From NCBI GenBank assembly GCA_964384585.1, contig CAYLME010000169.1:1-7193 (forward strand): 7,193 nucleotides of DNA. The letters run 5' to 3'. The position numbers and the translations under genes were made by a program. The DNA comes from DASTYK01 sp964384585. GTDB lineage: Bacteria; Gemmatimonadota; Gemmatimonadetes; Longimicrobiales; RSA9. How positions within the stretch are numbered: the first letter of the stretch is position 1; every line of letters starts with the position of its first letter. Below, one piece after another: positions 1 to 5,391 of the stretch. Below the pieces are notes generated by a model, which did no database searches, was not told the origin of the DNA, and saw only the letters and a list, made by a program, of their open reading frames with translations.

Positions 1-261
1 GCAGTCCTCCTCGATAGGCCCCTGGAACAGCGTGATCTTGTCGGGGAGCTGGTTGCCGTGATCCCACCGGCGCTCGGGCAGCGGCGTGCCCTGGTAGAGG
101 CCGAGCAGCGTGTCGGGCGGCTCGATCTCCATCTCCTCGAGCAGGTCGTCCGAGGGCTCGTCCTCGATGACGATGGCGACGTTGCGGATGTGACGGGCGA
201 AGCGGCGGGGGATGGTGTCGATGGCCTCGCGCACCAGCGCCTCGAACTCGGCGCGCGTCAT
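1..261 (-). CDS. Zincin-like metallopeptidase family protein, N-terminal part (cut by window edge)
   Basis: This frame is open from an ATG at 261 to the left edge, giving 87 residues with no stop. The protein starts MTRAEFEALVREAIDTIP, then has an acidic stretch (EDEPSDDLLEEME), the segment LLGLYQGTPLPERR, and ends near DKITLFQGPIEEDC. This order matches the small zincin-like metallopeptidase family (PF06262, COG3824), whose members are about 120-140 residues long. The HExxH zinc motif lies near the C-terminus in that family, so it would fall beyond the edge and cannot be checked here. The physiological substrate of the family is not established. The ATG overlaps the TGA of nth by 4 nt (ATGA), which suggests translational coupling as the last visible gene of the lexA-nth string. 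Family assignment is from remembered sequence pattern. Confidence 0.8.
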   Translation of the reverse strand, partial: MTRAEFEALVREAIDTIPRRFARHIRNVAIVIEDEPSDDLLEEMEIEPPDTLLGLYQGTPLPERRWDHGNQLPDKITLFQGPIEEDC

Positions 262-1046
262 CGTCTCGACCGTGACGGGGGCGTCGTCCGCGCCTTCGCC
301 GCGGCCGAGGGACGCGCCGTGCGCGCCGCCGTCTTCCGTGCGGCGGTCTTTCGCGCGCCGGCCTTGCGCACCTCGCCGCCGGTGATGAAGAACCGGCAGC
401 CCGGCCGCGCCGCGCAGCGTTCGCACAGCGGCTTCGGCTTGCAGATACGCCGGCCGTGCAGGATGAGCGTGTCCGAGACACGCGTCCAGCGCGCGGGCGG
501 CACGATGTCGCCGAGCGCGCGTTCCACCGTGATCGGGTCGTCCGAGGTCACGAGGCCGAGGCGGTTGGCGACGCGCAGCACGTGGCGGTCCACGGGCAGG
601 CCCGGCACGCCGAGCGCGTGGCCGAGCACGACGTTCGCCGTCTTGCGGCCGACGCCCGGCAGCGCCACGAGCGCGTCCATGTCACGCGGTACCTCGCCGC
701 CGTGCTCGTCGACGAGCGCCGTCGCCATGCCCACCAGCGCGCGCGCCTTCTGCCGGAAGAAGCCCGTCGAGTGGATCTCGCGCTCGAGCGTCGCGAGGTC
801 GGCACGCGCGAGCGCCTTTGCGTCGGGGTACGTCGCGAAGAGCGCCGGCGTGACTTCGTTGACGCGCCGGTCGGTGGACTGCGCGGAGAGGATCGTCGCG
901 ACGAGCAGCTCGAAGGCCGTGCGGAAGTGGAGTTCGGTGTCGGCGCCGGGGTGCTGCGACTCGAGCGCGTCGAGGATGCCGAGGGCGTCCATGGCCGCGC
1001 GCGTCCGGGCGACGAGGTCTGTTCGAGAGCGCTTCGGGGACGCCAT
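258..1046 (-). CDS. nth: Endonuclease III (DNA glycosylase / AP lyase)
   Basis: A 262-residue base-excision-repair enzyme that removes oxidised pyrimidines and nicks abasic sites. The helix-hairpin-helix is at about residues 129-141 (LPGVGRKTANVV), with catalytic Lys135 followed by the catalytic Asp153 in PVDRHV. The core motif LLVATILSAQSTDRRVN is at 47-63. Four cysteines for the 4Fe-4S cluster are at 202, 208, 211 and 217. The first spacing is C-X5-C rather than the classical X6. After the cluster, about 35 residues form a Lys/Arg/Ala-rich tail with repeated KTAAR, absent from the E. coli enzyme (211 aa) and probably a disordered DNA-binding extension. The ATG at 1046 was chosen because longer readings run into the restriction enzyme gene, whose TAG ends 4 nt upstream. 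No clear Shine-Dalgarno precedes it, so translation may depend on reinitiation. Its TGA overlaps the next ATG. Confidence 0.95.
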   Translation of the reverse strand: MASPKRSRTDLVARTRAAMDALGILDALESQHPGADTELHFRTAFELLVATILSAQSTDRRVNEVTPALFATYPDAKALARADLATLEREIHSTGFFRQKARALVGMATALVDEHGGEVPRDMDALVALPGVGRKTANVVLGHALGVPGLPVDRHVLRVANRLGLVTSDDPITVERALGDIVPPARWTRVSDTLILHGRRICKPKPLCERCAARPGCRFFITGGEVRKAGARKTAARKTAARTARPSAAAKARTTPPSRSRR

Positions 1047-1050
1047 GCCG

Positions 1051-1995
1051 CTATCGCTTGTACGGACCGAGGAAGCGCTCGCCGTTGAAGTGGATGAGGT
1101 GTGACGGCGAATCCGCGACCCACACTTCCGTTTCCCAGGCGATCTCGCCGAGGTACCGAGCCATGGTAGCTCTGTTGGGGAAGGCTGTGACGAACACCAG
1201 TCCGGCCCTTGCTCCTGAGAACAGGGTGGCCAGTTCGGCATGACGCTTGCCGTCTACAGGGCCATGGCTCGTGACGCACTCGACCAGCAAGAGCCAGTTC
1301 TGATCCTGGAAGAAGAGCACGACATCGGGCATCTTCCCGTGTGAGCCGACGTTGACGCCGAGTGAGCTGAGGCGTGCTTCGTCGAAATGGGCCCACTTGT
1401 TTCCGGTGTCGCCCACGTACAGAACCGCGGAGCCCGGTGCGAACCTTGGCGCGAAGTGCTGTATAACGGCTCTGATGAGTTCGCTGTGCTCACCTGGGCT
1501 GAGGCTCAGTTCGACCTCACCCATCTCAACGGATACGAGGTGGAACGTTCGCTCCTTCGCATAGCGTTGAACGAGGGTCTCCCTCTGCTCGAGGTAGAGC
1601 GCCAAGTTCTCTTGCCAGGATTCCGTTTCGACCGAGCGCAGCAGGGCTAACGCAGCGGGCTCAATCTGGTAGACGGCGCGGGGGCTGTTGACCGGGCGGG
1701 CAGGATCATCCGGATTGTAGCGTGCAATTCCGGCATCACAAAACTGGTGCATGGTCTGCCGACGAATGGTCTCCCGAGTGTTTGGCTGGTAATGTTTGCC
1801 GTAGTGCTCGCGTATCCAGTCCATCATCGGCGTGATACCCAGCAAGGGGCTCTCCGCGTTCTGCCAACGCTCTCCTGGCCTCAGGTCGAGCAGCGCCAGC
1901 AGGCATAGCGCAGATCGCTCGTTGCGTTGCTGGCGCGGAAGGCCAAGCGCGGTCAAAACGTCGAGCGAGGTGGCAATCTGAGTGGGGCGGCTCAT
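1051..1995 (-). CDS. Type II restriction endonuclease, BsuBI/PstI family
   Basis: A 314-residue protein recognisable along its whole length as a BsuBI/PstI-type restriction enzyme. The N-terminal domain includes ETIRRQTMHQFCDAGI at 75-90 and NPDDPARPVNSPRAVYQI at 94-111. The catalytic domain has YVGDTGNK at 193-200, KMPDVV at 221-226, NWLLLVECVTSHGPVDGKR at 233-251, VTAFPNR at 269-275, and WETEVWVADSPSHLIHFNG at 287-305. Asp224, Glu239 and Lys250 are the probable PD-(D/E)XK-like active-site residues, an inference by position. Prototype enzymes cut CTGCAG, so that target is likely but unproven. The ATG at 1995 overlaps the methyltransferase TGA (ATGA); a longer reading from 2061 adds 22 residues with no family resemblance and overlaps the methyltransferase heavily. 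Length is normal for the family and no disruption is seen, so the gene looks functional. Its G+C is lower than that of nth. Confidence 0.92.
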   Translation of the reverse strand: MSRPTQIATSLDVLTALGLPRQQRNERSALCLLALLDLRPGERWQNAESPLLGITPMMDWIREHYGKHYQPNTRETIRRQTMHQFCDAGIARYNPDDPARPVNSPRAVYQIEPAALALLRSVETESWQENLALYLEQRETLVQRYAKERTFHLVSVEMGEVELSLSPGEHSELIRAVIQHFAPRFAPGSAVLYVGDTGNKWAHFDEARLSSLGVNVGSHGKMPDVVLFFQDQNWLLLVECVTSHGPVDGKRHAELATLFSGARAGLVFVTAFPNRATMARYLGEIAWETEVWVADSPSHLIHFNGERFLGPYKR

Positions 1996-3473
1996 CGGAT
2001 CAGTGAGCCTACTTTCATGTCGATCGCCTCTTGCGTATGCGTGCTTGATGAGAGCGCCCATTGGCCCAAGGCGATCAGTTCCTCCTCGGCCGGATAGGTC
2101 ATCTGCCGAAGGTCGGTTGCGTTCACTTGGGTGTGGCCGTTGAACTGTCGGAACACCTCGTCAACGAGAGTGCAGTTCAGGTAGACGGACAAGCCATGCG
2201 CAACAAGCGGCGGAAGCCCCCGCCGCCGACGGTGAAAGACGTTCAGGTGGTTCTCAAAGGCGATTGCGGACGCACCGTCGAGGTCAGCCGGTGAAACCAC
2301 CCGAGCCACTATTCGCTTCCGCTCTTCCTTTGATGAGAACCGCCGTACCACGCAGTAGTGCTCTGTTGGATAGAGAAACCGCTCCGTTGTTTCATTGCGT
2401 AAGATCGCGTTGGGCTTCTTTCCGCCAATCCTAGGCCATACGAGAATCTGGCCGCTGAAATGAGCAGGATACAAGAGGGGAACGGTGTTCGCCTCTGGAG
2501 ACGTTCTCAAGTGTTCCCGGAGCCGGAAGTCCACCACTGGTCCGGTAGAGACATCGATCTGCAACTGCGAGAGGCGACAGTTGAACGGTGACGACCAACC
2601 GATGCGGTCGTCAACGCTGGGGATTGGAATGTGAAAGAAGCGCTGCTCGTCGCTGGGATCGACGACGCGATCCATGGGCACGCGATGCAGCGACAGGTCG
2701 ACAAACGTGTCGTCAGAAGAGACGGACACTTCTATGTCGGCTGGAGCGCCCGCGCGCTGCAAGTGGATGATCACATTCTCCTGCAACACGCCGTCGTCGT
2801 GAAACGCGCGCGTGCGCGAACTGAACAGGTGAATGCGACGAACTGCGCTCTTCGCAAGGATGAACTCTCGGAACGGCCTGTAATAGGGTCCATTGCAGAA
2901 GCTCCTTGGAATAATCGCAACTACGTGGCCGCCCGGCCGGGTCAGCGCAATCGCAAGCGCCACGAAACCCGAATAGAGGTTCACCGCCTCGATTCCGGCC
3001 TGACGCAGGAGCTGTCTGTGTCTGGAGGCGGTCCCGATCTTCCTGTAGGGCGGATTCAGGATTACGTGAGTGTAGTCGCGCATGGGCGACGCGAACATGC
3101 CGCCCGAGATCGCAGCAGCGGCGACCTCGACGAAATCCCCCGACCTCACCTCGCCATTAAAGTCGGGGCCTGTGTATCGTCGGAGTGTGTCAGCCAGATG
3201 CCCCTGAAGTAGCGGGTCTATCTCATACGCGTCAACCTCAACACGATCGAACGTCAAGGCTCCGGCGCGCCACCGGTCGAGGAAGGCCGCCGAGAGCGAG
3301 CCGATGCCTGCCCCAGGGTCCAGCAGGCGGCACTCGCCAGCCGCATCGGGAAGAAGGCCTGCCATGAATCTCGCCGTTGCAGCAGGAGTCAGGTACTGAC
3401 CGAGTGCAGCCTTATGCCCGTCCGCAGTACTCTTCGAAACGGCGCGGCGAGTCTCTTCGACTAAGGCGAGCAC
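1992..3473 (-). CDS. Type II adenine-N6 DNA methyltransferase, gamma class (PstI/BsuBI-like partner)
   Basis: A 493-residue S-adenosylmethionine-dependent methyltransferase that would protect host DNA from the adjacent restriction enzyme. Motifs appear in gamma-class order: motif X GQYLTP (25-30), motif I LLDPGAGIGSLS (50-61) for cofactor binding, YEIDP (83-87), SGDFVE (111-116), and the catalytic motif IV NPPY (140-143), typical of adenine-N6 methylation. The C-terminal ~250 residues hold the target-recognition part. The GTG at 3473 is taken as start because GGAG lies 8 nt upstream and motif X then falls at a normal distance; an ATG at 3487 is out of frame. The stop overlaps the endonuclease ATG, so both enzymes come from one message, methyltransferase first. 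No controller-protein gene is present. G+C is clearly lower than in lexA or nth, consistent with acquisition as a cassette. The CTGCAG specificity is inferred from the partner's family. Confidence 0.93.
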   Translation of the reverse strand: MLALVEETRRAVSKSTADGHKAALGQYLTPAATARFMAGLLPDAAGECRLLDPGAGIGSLSAAFLDRWRAGALTFDRVEVDAYEIDPLLQGHLADTLRRYTGPDFNGEVRSGDFVEVAAAAISGGMFASPMRDYTHVILNPPYRKIGTASRHRQLLRQAGIEAVNLYSGFVALAIALTRPGGHVVAIIPRSFCNGPYYRPFREFILAKSAVRRIHLFSSRTRAFHDDGVLQENVIIHLQRAGAPADIEVSVSSDDTFVDLSLHRVPMDRVVDPSDEQRFFHIPIPSVDDRIGWSSPFNCRLSQLQIDVSTGPVVDFRLREHLRTSPEANTVPLLYPAHFSGQILVWPRIGGKKPNAILRNETTERFLYPTEHYCVVRRFSSKEERKRIVARVVSPADLDGASAIAFENHLNVFHRRRRGLPPLVAHGLSVYLNCTLVDEVFRQFNGHTQVNATDLRQMTYPAEEELIALGQWALSSSTHTQEAIDMKVGSLIR

Positions 3474-3481
3474 CTTACTTG

Positions 3482-3485
3482 CTCC
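3482..3485 (-). promoter_or_regulatory. Shine-Dalgarno GGAG for the methyltransferase
   Basis: GGAG on the minus strand lies 8 nt before the GTG at 3473. It decides between this GTG and an out-of-frame ATG at 3487. It sits in the 29-nt gap after the DUF3467 stop codon, and no convincing promoter is visible in that gap. Confidence 0.6.
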
Positions 3486-3502
3486 ATTGATGGCCGCGCG
3501 CG

Positions 3503-3847
3503 TCAGTGAACCGGGCCGCCGCCCTTCTTCGGCGGCGCGGGCGGCGGCGGCGGCACCGGACCCGAGTGCGACTCGGAGAAGACGCGGAGGTTCTCCTGCA
3601 ACGCCGCGATCAGCGTCGGCACGAACTGCACCGGCATCACGACCTTCGCGCGCACGGGCGCGTGGACGGTGTGATCGCGCTCGGCCTCGCGGATCTCCTT
3701 CTCGGAGAGCGGCGGCACCTCGCAGAAGGTGAGCGTGAAGTCGAACGGCGTGTGGGCCACCGCGCAGAAGTTCGCGTAGGTGCGTCCCTCGGCCGGCGCC
3801 TCGTCGTCGGGGACGATCGTGAAGTTGATCTGCTTGCGCTCGGCCAT
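3503..3847 (-). CDS. DUF3467 family protein
   Basis: A small soluble protein of 114 residues. The family signature is visible as YANFCAVAHTPFDFTLTF (24-41), then an acidic/basic middle (SEKEIREAERD), and VRAKVVMPVQFVPTLIAALQENLRVF (65-90); the 'YANF..v.hs..DF.l.F' opening and 'A.vvm.p.....l...L..Nl' ending are typical of DUF3467 (PF11950). The molecular function of the family is unknown. The C-terminus is a proline-run tail (PPPPPAPPKKGGG), probably unstructured. The ATG at 3847 lies 13 nt after the lexA stop, so the two genes are almost certainly co-transcribed, which hints at damage-linked expression but does not show it. No strong Shine-Dalgarno is visible. High G+C matches lexA and nth, so it belongs to the chromosomal backbone rather than to the restriction cassette. 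Confidence 0.85.
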   Translation of the reverse strand: MAERKQINFTIVPDDEAPAEGRTYANFCAVAHTPFDFTLTFCEVPPLSEKEIREAERDHTVHAPVRAKVVMPVQFVPTLIAALQENLRVFSESHSGPVPPPPPAPPKKGGGPVH

Positions 3848-3860
3848 ACGCCGGAGTGTA

Positions 3861-4469
3861 TCAGTACCGGCGCATCACGCCGACCACCACGCCCTGGATC
3901 TGCACGTCGTCCGGGTCGGCGAGAATCGGCTGCATCGTGACGTTCGCGGGCTGCAGGCGGATGCGCCCGTTCTCCCGGTAGAACTTCTTCAGTGTGACGT
4001 CGCTCGAGCCGAGCAGCGCAATCACCATCTCGCCGTTGTCGGCCGTCTTGCGGTCCTCGATGATCACCCAGTCGCCATCGCGGATCTGCTCGTCGATCAT
4101 CGAGTCGCCGCGGACGCGCAGCACGTAGGTGTCGCGCCGGTTGCCGAGCAGCGACTCGGGCACGGCGATGGTCTCGGTGGTGGCGACGGCTTCGATCGGC
4201 ATGCCCGCCGCGACGTAGCCGAGCAGCGGCACGTCCACCGTGCGGCCGCCGCCGCGGCCCGGCAGCAGTTCCACCGAACGGCTGCGGTTCCACGACCGCT
4301 TGATGAAGCCCTTCTCCTGGAGGTTCGTCAGGTGCTTGTGCACGGTGGCGAGCGACGACAGCCCGAACCGCCGCCCGATTTCCTCGAGGCTCGGCGCGTA
4401 GCCGTGCTGCTGGATGAACTCGTTCAGGTAGTCCAGAATCTCGCGCTGGCGTTTGGTGAGCGGTTGCAC
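3861..4469 (-). CDS. lexA: LexA, SOS-response transcriptional repressor (self-cleaving)
   Basis: A 202-residue repressor, the usual LexA length. It represses DNA-repair genes until RecA filaments trigger self-cleavage. The winged helix-turn-helix spans about residues 1-65 (LTKRQREILDYL, then PSLEEIGRRFGLSSLATVHKHL). The cleavage bond is Ala88-Gly89 in GYVAAGMP, the nucleophile Ser123 is in RGDSMID, and the general base is Lys161 in VTLKKF; all are intact. The GTG at 4469 is preferred over longer readings because GGAGG stands 5 nt upstream and the protein then begins at the canonical position. It is the first gene of the minus-strand string (DUF3467, methyltransferase, endonuclease, nth, metallopeptidase) and has its own promoter at 4518-4546. 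Autorepression is expected for the family; the operator is not identified with certainty. Confidence 0.95.
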   Translation of the reverse strand: MQPLTKRQREILDYLNEFIQQHGYAPSLEEIGRRFGLSSLATVHKHLTNLQEKGFIKRSWNRSRSVELLPGRGGGRTVDVPLLGYVAAGMPIEAVATTETIAVPESLLGNRRDTYVLRVRGDSMIDEQIRDGDWVIIEDRKTADNGEMVIALLGSSDVTLKKFYRENGRIRLQPANVTMQPILADPDDVQIQGVVVGVMRRY

Positions 4470-4474
4470 GGCGT

Positions 4475-4479
4475 CCTCC
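4475..4479 (-). promoter_or_regulatory. Shine-Dalgarno GGAGG for lexA
   Basis: A full GGAGG on the minus strand is separated by 5 nt (ACGCC) from the GTG at 4469. It fixes the lexA start, since no comparable site serves any of the longer in-frame readings. Confidence 0.8.
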
Positions 4480-4488
4480 GGCAGGGGC

Positions 4489-4527
4489 GAATAAACAGCC
4501 AAACCCCTACAGGGCGCAGAGTAAACA
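4489..4527 (-). repeat. Two near-identical 9-nt direct repeats around the lexA start site (candidate LexA operator half-sites)
   Basis: On the minus strand TGTTTACTC (4527-4519) overlaps the -10 region and TGTTTATTC (4497-4489) lies in the leader. They differ at one base and start 30 nt apart. A repressor bound at both could block the promoter, which fits LexA autoregulation. The sequence matches neither the E. coli (CTGT-N8-ACAG) nor the Bacillus-type LexA box, and LexA boxes vary among phyla, so the operator role is a guess. Confidence 0.35.
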
Positions 4528-4546
4528 AAGGAAAGGCGAAAGTCAA
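4518..4546 (-). promoter_or_regulatory. Sigma70-type promoter of lexA (and probably of the whole downstream string)
   Basis: Read on the minus strand, TTGACT (4546-4541) and TACTCT (4523-4518) are separated by exactly 17 nt, close to the TTGACA/TATAAT consensus. Transcription would start near 4511, leaving a leader of about 40 nt before the lexA GTG. No other convincing promoter was seen in the short gaps down to nth, so this one may drive all six genes. The assignment rests on motif match only. Confidence 0.6.
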
Positions 4547-4565
4547 CCCTGCTATCATCCGCGCC

Positions 4566-4712
4566 GTGCGCCTGCCCGTGCACCTCCCCCCGAAGACCGG
4601 CCGCCAATGGGATGTGCTCGCCGTCGGCGAGAACTCCGAAGACCTCCTGCTTGACGTCGACGGCCACCCGCCGCAGGGGGCGAAAGTTCGCGCGCGCCGC
4701 GCGATCGCAGGC
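4566..4712 (+). pseudogene. N-terminal fragment of a PfkB-type sugar kinase, broken at ~4712
   Basis: From a GTG at 4566 the plus strand reads 49 residues, including TGRQWDVLAVGENSEDLLLD (11-30) and QGAKVRARRAIAG (37-49). The 'fDVl.vGENs.DLL' start and the later '..GaKvRar.....aGGqvata' region are characteristic of PfkB-family carbohydrate kinases. Soon after RAIAG a Gly-rich sugar-binding motif would be expected, but the frame gives unrelated residues and stops at 4788-4790. The gene diverges from lexA, with its start about 20 nt beyond the lexA -35 element, an ordinary arrangement. It is therefore either a real gene cut by an assembly join or a remnant left by a rearrangement. Family assignment rests on only ~50 residues; a chance open frame in GC-rich DNA is the alternative. 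Confidence 0.55.
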
Positions 4713-4734
4713 TCACGTCAATGTCCGGGATACC
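4705..4734. other. Probable junction between two unrelated sequence blocks
   Basis: The kinase-like frame loses its family pattern after about 4712, while a complete, differently composed gene set begins with the sigma factor ATG at 4735. Codon third positions are almost all G/C to the left but mixed to the right. The left genes look Acidobacteriota-like and the right ones Chloroflexota-like. No insertion sequence, att-like repeat or tRNA marks the join, which favours an assembly chimera over natural integration. The exact break cannot be placed to the base. Confidence 0.5.
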
Positions 4735-5313
4735 ATGACGCTCACATTGACGGACGCTCAGCTTCTCAAGCGAATCGATCAGGGGGATGAAACCGCGCTG
4801 CTGGAGCTGCACGGGCGCTATGCGTCGCTGGTGTATTCAGTGGCGTATCGCGTTCTGAACGATCGCATGGCCGCGGAAGAGGTTACGCAGGACACGTTTC
4901 TGCGGCTATGGGACAAGGCGCACACCTACGACAGCGCGAAGGGTGGGTTCGTGCCTTGGCTGCTGACAATCACGCGCCGCCTTGCCATCGACACCTTCCG
5001 CCGCCAGAACCGCGACCCGATGGGCCAGACGATGCTGATCGACGGCGATCGCGAGCGCTGGGAGCACGTGCTGGTCGGAGAGCACAGCGATCTGCGCCCG
5101 ACGCTGATCGCTGTGCTGTACGATTTGCCGGAAGACCAACGGCAGGCGATTGAGCTGGCGTACTTCTACGGGATGAGCCACAGTCAGATCGCGGAGTATC
5201 TGCACCTGCCGCTCGGCACCGTCAAGACGCGGATTCGCAGCGGGATGGAGCGGCTGCGCGTGGCATGGGCCGCCGAACCGTCGCGCAATCCGAATTCAAC
5301 AGCTCGAACGTAG
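4735..5313 (+). CDS. ECF-type RNA polymerase sigma factor (sigma-70 family, regions 2 and 4)
   Basis: A 192-residue sigma factor with the two-domain ECF layout. Region 2 spans about 18-95: LLELHGRYASLVYSVAYRVL, then AEEVTQDTFLRLWDKAHTYD for core binding, then VPWLLTITRRLAIDTFRRQ for -10 recognition. Region 4 spans about 121-178: LYDLPEDQRQAIELAYFYGMSHSQIAEYLHLPLGTVKTRIRSGMERL, whose helix-turn-helix contacts the -35 element. It would redirect RNA polymerase to a stress-type regulon. The ATG at 4735 is chosen over an in-frame ATG at 4612 because the extra 41 residues are unlike any sigma factor and overlap the kinase fragment; a weak GGGA sits 4 nt upstream. The next gene, 78 nt downstream on the same strand, encodes its likely anti-sigma factor, as in SigK-RskA pairs. 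The inducing signal is unknown. Confidence 0.93.
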   Translation: MTLTLTDAQLLKRIDQGDETALLELHGRYASLVYSVAYRVLNDRMAAEEVTQDTFLRLWDKAHTYDSAKGGFVPWLLTITRRLAIDTFRRQNRDPMGQTMLIDGDRERWEHVLVGEHSDLRPTLIAVLYDLPEDQRQAIELAYFYGMSHSQIAEYLHLPLGTVKTRIRSGMERLRVAWAAEPSRNPNSTART

Positions 5314-5391
5314 AGATTGTAGAAGCATTCTGTGAAAGATGTCACGTAAGCTTGGCAAGACGACGCGTAATGAGGATCGCTCGCAACCGGT
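5314..5391 (+). other. Gap between sigma and anti-sigma genes
   Basis: This 78-nt stretch holds a possible but distant Shine-Dalgarno (GAGGA, 5372-5376) for the anti-sigma gene. No terminator hairpin is seen, so the two genes are probably co-transcribed, and no promoter could be recognised with any confidence. Confidence 0.5.

Noticed and set aside
58..1104. Long plus-strand open frame of 348 codons opposite nth and the metallopeptidase start
   Set aside because: It mirrors well-recognised minus-strand genes; its protein is Arg/Ala/Ser-rich low-complexity sequence typical of antisense frames in GC-rich DNA.
548..1396. Minus-strand 282-codon frame crossing nth and the endonuclease gene
   Set aside because: It is out of frame with both recognised proteins, Arg/Ser/Ala-rich, with no family resemblance.
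3487..3501. Possible ATG start at 3487 for the methyltransferase
   Set aside because: It is not in frame with the methyltransferase motifs; the GTG at 3473 with GGAG is in frame and better placed.
4483..4508. Inverted repeat AGGGG...CCCCT in the lexA leader as a possible attenuator or operator
   Set aside because: Only 5 bp of stem around a 16-nt loop; expected by chance in this composition.
4612..4734. Upstream in-frame ATG extending the sigma factor by 41 residues
   Set aside because: The extension is basic low-complexity sequence unlike any sigma factor and overlaps the kinase fragment; the ATG at 4735 gives the usual ECF start.
3780..4790. Plus-strand 336-codon frame opposite lexA
   Set aside because: Most of it is an antisense shadow of lexA. 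Only the part from 4566 to about 4712 resembles a real protein (PfkB-like) and is listed separately.
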